Assembly: GCA_024704765.1 (NCBI GenBank)
Contig: JAKMXF010000111.1
Location: 1,685,627-1,749,626 of the forward strand
Direction: 5' to 3'
Length of the DNA stretch: 64,000 bases
From: Oopsacas minuta
Lineage: Eukaryota; Porifera; Hexactinellida; Lyssacinosida; Leucopsacidae
The notes under the pieces are model-generated. The model was not told where the DNA came from. It did not search any database and saw only the letters and a program-made list of their open reading frames with translations. Numbering within the stretch: position 1 is the first letter of the stretch; each line of letters begins with the position of its first letter. Positions 59,632 to 64,000 of this stretch are shown here, piece by piece. A program made the translations under genes and the position numbers.

Positions 59632-59795
59632 CAGTGAAAGCTCAGTTAGTGAACACCTCTAATTAGTGGACACTATTCTTTGGTCCCAAATTCATACCAA
59701 TCATATAATTGGAACCTCCAGTTAGTGGACACCTCGATATAGTGAACAAAAGCTTCGGTCCCGAGGGTGTTCACTATAGAGAGGTCTGAATTTAC
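59632..59795. mobile_element. MITE, CAGTGAAAGCTCAGTTAGTG ends
   Basis: Left end CAGTGAAAGCTCAGTTAGTG; right end GTGTTCACTATAGAGAGGTC. Internal TTAGTGGACACCTC words match the ends. About 164 bp. Confidence 0.65.
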
Positions 59796-60296
59796 TACAA
59801 CATTTCAATATTATTAATTATCTCAAGTTATGGCGAATTCAGTAATTAATTGAGGGGTTTTGACCAACAACCTGAGTTAAGGATTAAGAAGTTAACTAAA
59901 ATACTCGCAATGCATATTTCCAAACATAGCAAAGTTCCATCTAAATTTACTGTTTTCACCAATAACATTGTCCAACAAATTTTCAGCATTTTTTGCTTCT
60001 GGAATACACGGTAGTGTTTCTTATGTATTCAAGTACTCTGATTCCCAATATCCAATCAGTTTTTCTCTATCAGGCAAGGATTTTGAAAAATTCAATATTT
60101 TGTTTTATCATTGCCCCAGTGTATTCCTATAAATATATCTCTTTAGTTAGGCTAATCAGATACACACTTATGATTAAATTACAATGAAACTTGTCAATTG
60201 GTTTAGCATTTATTATACGAATTTAGAAATGCTTGGAATATGATTTTCTTTTGTATGTGGCATCAGGAATATCTCTTTTTAGTGACCAACAATAAT
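59796..60296. other. no gene recognised
   Basis: Non-coding AT-rich sequence; nothing supported. Confidence 0.4.
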
Positions 60297-60345
60297 CGGA
60301 AGTCCGACATTTCGTTACACGACATTTCGCTACTTATTTGATTGG
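60297..60345. repeat. short CGACATTTCG.TAC repeats
   Basis: ATCGGAAGTCCGACATTTCG, TTACACGACATTTCGCTACT: two units about 16 bp apart. Third locus of the pattern at 18225 and 24913, here with the shortest cluster. Confidence 0.55.
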
Positions 60346-60555
60346 TCAATTTTAATTATGATTTTAAATCAAATTTTAAAGTAGTTTAACGGTTTGAAAA
60401 ATAAATAAAGTACTCAGATATCAATATACATTCTAAGTAGAGTTAAATAATACTCATAAATTGTTCTTGAAGTAAGGATTCGATAATAATATAGGAATTT
60501 CAATGTATCAACTGTGAATTTCTAAGGTCAAACCTGTATAGTTTCCCTGATAGGG

Positions 60556-60701
60556 TAACATGCTCTGACTAAGATAGATGAGAAAGTTATTTTAGGATGC
60601 GTATATATGGTTCATCATGAGCAGCATATTACCGCTCATGATGAAACATATTTACGCATCCTAAAATAACTTTCATCTATCTTAGTTAGAGCATTTTACT
60701 C
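60556..60701. repeat. 146-bp hairpin MITE
   Basis: Left arm (CATGCTCTGACTAAGATAGA ... TTCATCATGAGC) and right arm (GCTCATGATGAA ... CTATCTTAGTTAGAGCATTT) pair over nearly their whole length, about 67 bp each, with an 11-base loop AGCATATTACC and only a few mismatches. Confidence 0.85.
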
Positions 60702-61389
60702 TATTTCAAAATTACAAACGACAGCAATATTTTCTTGGAATTCAAGGTCGCTTCGCTTACCATGAACTAGTGGGGCGACCAATTGCTGAAGGCAAGCGTG
60801 AAAACGCCTTTTAGAGTTCACAGTACTTCTATAGACCGTCATAACTCCAGCACCAACCTTCCGGATATATTCGAAAAGTATTTATCTTGTATACATGACA
60901 TACCGTATACGAAACACACCTAAGTTTTGCTGATATATATCACGAAAACTTTGATCCTGCTCGACCGTTCAAGACGCGATTAATTAGTTCAAGTGTATAA
61001 AGCTAGCAAACTACCCGTCGATTTCGACGGAATGTCATGAGCAGTACCTTAGTTAGTTAGGAGTAGGAACAGTTGAAATAACTCATCAGAAACTACGCAG
61101 AATTTCTAATTGGATGTACATGGCCCAATAGTAACTTAATATAATGTTGGAATATGAATTGGTGCGGTCACTGACACTGAGGAACACTTGGGATTTTGTA
61201 TAGGACTATTCATGGTATAATGATATGGTACTATTTCATTGGTCTATATTAGTGCTCCATGGGATTATCTACGACTCTGTTTATCGTCTATATGTTACAG
61301 CCTTACAGAGATAAATATACGGAGCAGCTCAGGTTAGCATTGGAGTGTATGTCTTAAACAAGTCTAATCGTGTCACACTGAATTCATTA
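60702..61389. other. no gene recognised
   Basis: Non-coding; somewhat higher GC between 60735 and 60880 but no recognisable exon. Confidence 0.4.
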
Positions 61390-61730
61390 AATGCTAGCGC
61401 GTTTCGCTTGCTCCCGCTACGCGGTTGCGAACACTTCGTGTCCACAATCGGGCCTACGGCCTTCGAGTACATAAACTTATAATCTCAACCTTGGCAAACA
61501 TTATACTACTCTTTAAATCTGCTCACTTTCTGTCCCCAAAAGTGAACAATATTTATAAAATGTTGTTTAGATTATCATATTCGATTACCAGTACAACGTT
61601 GTTTTGTTGTCGTTATTTAGTGTAACGTTTGGTTCTGGACTTACGAACTGAACCTATACGTTTTCCATATGGGGGAGCGAGACAGACAGACATACACAAA
61701 CTGAGATTTAATAATACAGATTAGGCCGTG
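61390..61730. repeat. dispersed repeat, GC-rich end plus GACAGACAGAC tract
   Basis: GCTAGCGCGTTTCGCTTGCT, CGCTACGCGGTTGCGAACAC and CGGGCCTACGGCCTTCGAGT match, inverted, the block at 53225-53310, and the following sequence (TAAATCTGCTCACTTTCTGT) matches inverted 53130-53170. A GACAGACAGACATACACAAA tract and TTTAATAATACAGAT tail at about 61682-61721 resemble the tail at 33990-34010. Confidence 0.65.
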
Positions 61731-62001
61731 GCTAATATTGACTGGTAATTTACTTCGCCCTGCATTTTTGGATTTTTTCGGTCTTCAAAGTTTAATAAAC
61801 ACAAACTGTACATTACATGCCGCTGGGAAATTAAACAATACATACTAGTAGATAAACATAGATAAAACATAATATAAACACATAATTAGAGATTGAGTTG
61901 GAGGAGTTTGTCAGGCAGCTACCACATCTTGACATTTGTCCTTAGTCCTTGGTAGCTGCATTGGAGAGGAGGAGGATAATTAGAGATGGGGGGGCATAGC
62001 A
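61731..62001. other. 5' flank of MULE gene
   Basis: GCAGCTACCA and TGGTAGCTGC form an inverted pair at 61916-61962. No TIR of the MULE could be identified here. Confidence 0.4.
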
Positions 62002-63321
62002 GTGGATTTGAGAGGAAAATGTAAGGCAAGAATTCACACTAAAGATACAGAGATAGTAAAGCGCACGAGTGAACATACTCATGCGCCTGACGAGCAGGCA
62101 ATGAGCTGCTGCGAGACGAAGCTAGGCATCAAGAGGAAAGCACAGGAGTCTCAGGATGGCGCACACCACATAGTGGGCGAGAGTTTGCAGACAGCATCAG
62201 AGGGTACTGCTGCTAAACTCCCCAAACTGGACAGCCTGAAGCGGACGATACAACGCCAACGTGCTAGTGTACTTGCAGCTCCAGCACAGCCTACCACTCT
62301 AGCAGAGCTAGCTCTACCAGCAGTCTACCAGTAGACAGCCAAGGGAGAACAATTCTTACTCTACGACTCTGGTGCAGACGATGTACACAGATTCCTCATC
62401 TTCGCGACACAACACAACCTCGGGATGCTGCAGCGAAGTAAGATCTGGCTAGCTGATGGCACCTTCAAGACGGCACCTCCCTCTTCGCCCAGGTGTATGT
62501 GGTGCATGGACTCCGTGGAGGAGATGATCCTATGAAGACCGGTCATCTGTTACCGAGCCTGTTCGTGCTACTGCTTAACAAGACGGAGGCTGCCTACCTG
62601 AGGATGTGGGAACAGATCCGCCTACTGTGCCCACTTGCCCAGCCTCAACAGATGCTCCTGCACTTTGAGAAGGGCGCGATTACCAGCTTTGAGCATGTCT
62701 GGCCTAACACAGTGGTGAAGTGTTGCTTCTTCCACCTCACTCAGAATATCTGGCGACACGTGCAGTCTGTAGGGCTGCAGTCTGCCTACACACATGACGA
62801 AGAGTTAGCTATGCGCATCCGGAGGATACCAGCCCTTGCTTTTGCCCGACCAGCAGACGTACCCGATCTGTTTGATCAAGTGGCAATGGACCTCCCCTTA
62901 CGCCTGAGATAGGCGAACTAGTCGACTACTTTGAGAGGACGTATATCGGCCGCACAGTTGCCAGCGGATACCATGTAGGGGTGAGGTACCCTATTCACCC
63001 GTGGAACAACACATCGGCACGCCGTTAGGACTCCTCCGTACAACCAACGCCGTAGAGGCATGGCACCGAAGCTTCAATGCCACTGTCGGCTGCCATCACC
63101 CCACCATATGGAAGTTCATCCTCTCCTTCAAGCGTGAGCAGGGCCTAGTGGAGGTGCGGCATACTAACTACCTTGTTGGCAAGCTGCCAACCAAGCGGAG
63201 GCGGTCCCAACAGAGTGAGGAAGCGTTGAAGACTCTAGCTCGTGAATATTGTTCTCCAGATCGTTCTAAAATGGAGTTCTTGCAGGGTGTGGCACATCAT
63301 TCCAGTCTGGGAGCCGATTAA
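62002..63321 (+). pseudogene. MULE transposase (FLYWCH type), three lesions
   Basis: Mutator-like transposase. It opens inside a FLYWCH-like zinc finger (RGKCKARIHT followed by HTHAPDE); the first half of the finger is missing. After a nuclear-type basic linker there is a TAG stop at 62332. Then FLLYDSGADDVHRFLIFA and IWLADGTFKTAP (first Asp), a one-base deletion near 62475, LLPSLFVLLLNKTEAAYLRM, HFEKGAITSFEHVWPNTVVK (second acidic region), CCFFHLTQNIWRHV (C..H motif), a second one-base deletion near 62890, then LRTTNAVEAWHRSFNATVGC (Glu) and HHPTIWKFILSFKREQG to the stop at 63321. Base composition is visibly GC-richer than the flanks. Its 3' half is repeated inverted from 63379. Confidence 0.88.
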
Positions 63322-64000
63322 TATGTTAATCTAAAGGATTATCTCTAATCAATGTATTTGAGGATTAGATAGTACTTTGATTAACATATTAATCGGCTCC
63401 CAGACTGAAATGATGTGCTACACCCTGCAAGAACTCCATTTTAGAACGATCTGGAGAACAATATTCACGAGCTAGAGTCTTCAACGCTTCCTCACTCTGT
63501 TGGGACCGCCTCCGCTTGGTTGGCAGCTTGCCAACAAGGTAGTTAGTATGCCGCACCTCCACTAGGCCCTGCTCACGCTTGAAGGAGAGGATGAACTTCC
63601 ATATGGTGGGGTGATGGCAGCCGACAGTGGCATTGAAGCTTCGGTGCCATGCCTCTACGGCGTTGGTTGTACGGAGGAGTCCTAACGGCGTGCCGATGTG
63701 TTGTTCCACGGGTGAATAGGGTACCTCACCCCTACATGGTATCCGCTGGCAACTGTGCGGCCGATATACGTCCTCTCAAAGTAGTCGACTAGTTCGCCTA
63801 TCTCAGGCGTAAGGGGAGGTCCATTGCCACTTGATCAAACAGATCGGGTACGTCTGCTGGTCGGGCAAAAGCAAGGGCTGGTATCCTCCGGATGCGCATA
63901 GCTAACTCTTCGTCATGTGTGTAGGCAGACTGCAGCCCTACAGACTGCACGTGTCGCCAGATATTCTGAGTGAGGTGGAAGAAGCAACACTTCACCACTG
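62710..64000. repeat. palindrome, 622-bp arms, running off the window
   Basis: 62710-63331 is the reverse complement of 63379-64000 (complementary positions sum to 126710 at all points checked), with a 47-bp spacer 63332-63378. Only rare substitutions are visible, for example the base that changes one Ser to Phe near the stop. The right arm continues past 64000, so the full palindrome is longer. Confidence 0.95.
63389..64000 (-). pseudogene. MULE transposase, inverted partial copy
   Basis: Minus-strand copy of the 3' half of the gene at 62002-63321, in tail-to-tail orientation. It contains CCFFHLTQNIWRHV (about 63990), the same one-base deletion near 63820 and the RTTNAVEAWHRSF block, ending at the stop 63389. 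The sequence upstream (the catalytic first Asp and the zinc finger) would lie beyond the window end. Sharing the deletion shows it was copied after the gene had already decayed, or that the arms convert each other. Confidence 0.9.

Noticed and set aside
1-64000. CRISPR array, operon, tRNA or rRNA gene
   Set aside because: The periodic repeats lack unique equal-length spacers. I saw no cloverleaf or rRNA-like sequence by eye, though a tRNA could be missed without a covariance search.

Overview
This is an AT-rich eukaryotic (animal) window. It has no operons or bacterial signals. The recognisable proteins are a Rab GTPase, a PTB-domain protein, and animal-type transposases (THAP/P, hAT, Tc1-DD37E, PIF/Harbinger with its Myb-like partner, FLYWCH-type MULE). 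The species cannot be named from the sequence. Only two genes look like intact host genes: an intronless Rab at 8750-9376 (+) and a small PTB/PID protein at 41972-42400 (-). Nearly everything else is transposable-element (TE) sequence, much of it nested.

Layout. 1-425 is one copy of a 423-bp direct repeat whose partner is at 47817-48239. 628-6089 is a palindromic TA-flanked foldback element split by two later insertions: an intact-looking Tc1-type DD37E transposon (663-2006) and a 3198-bp element with about 370-bp terminal inverted repeats (TIRs) and 8-bp target duplications (2460-5657). A second, nearly identical copy of the 3198-bp element sits inverted at 25789-28986 with its own target duplication. 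The Rab gene lies between repeats. 10264-11219 is a hAT relic, and a second, broken DD37E element (11225-12572) interrupts its target duplication. 13-17 kb holds MITEs and a minisatellite. 17380-20710 holds two different MULE relics and a hAT-like relic, all on the minus strand. 21647-24666 is a PIF/Harbinger element with both of its genes broken. 29395-30930 is a P/THAP relic. 31021-36232 is a stack of nested elements including a BED-finger hAT. 37802-41520 is a foldback element with two 1000-bp arms and no ORF. 43025-46782 is a P-element-like transposon with a THAP exon, TIRs and a 7-bp target duplication. 48-62 kb is gene-poor and holds MITEs, a dispersed repeat with an internal unit of roughly 135 bp, and a hAT relic (58244-58766). 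62002-64000 carries a GC-richer MULE transposase pseudogene followed by its own inverted copy, a palindrome that runs off the window.

The DNA transposons are of several ages. The 3198-bp pair, the MULE palindrome and the 1-kb-armed foldback look young because their copies or arms are nearly identical. The THAP relic at 29 kb and the MULE/hAT relics at 17-21 kb are old. The best candidate for something poorly described is the 3198-bp element: a hAT-like transposase lineage with unusually long TIRs, two near-identical copies, and the same disabling lesions in both, which suggests mobilisation in trans.
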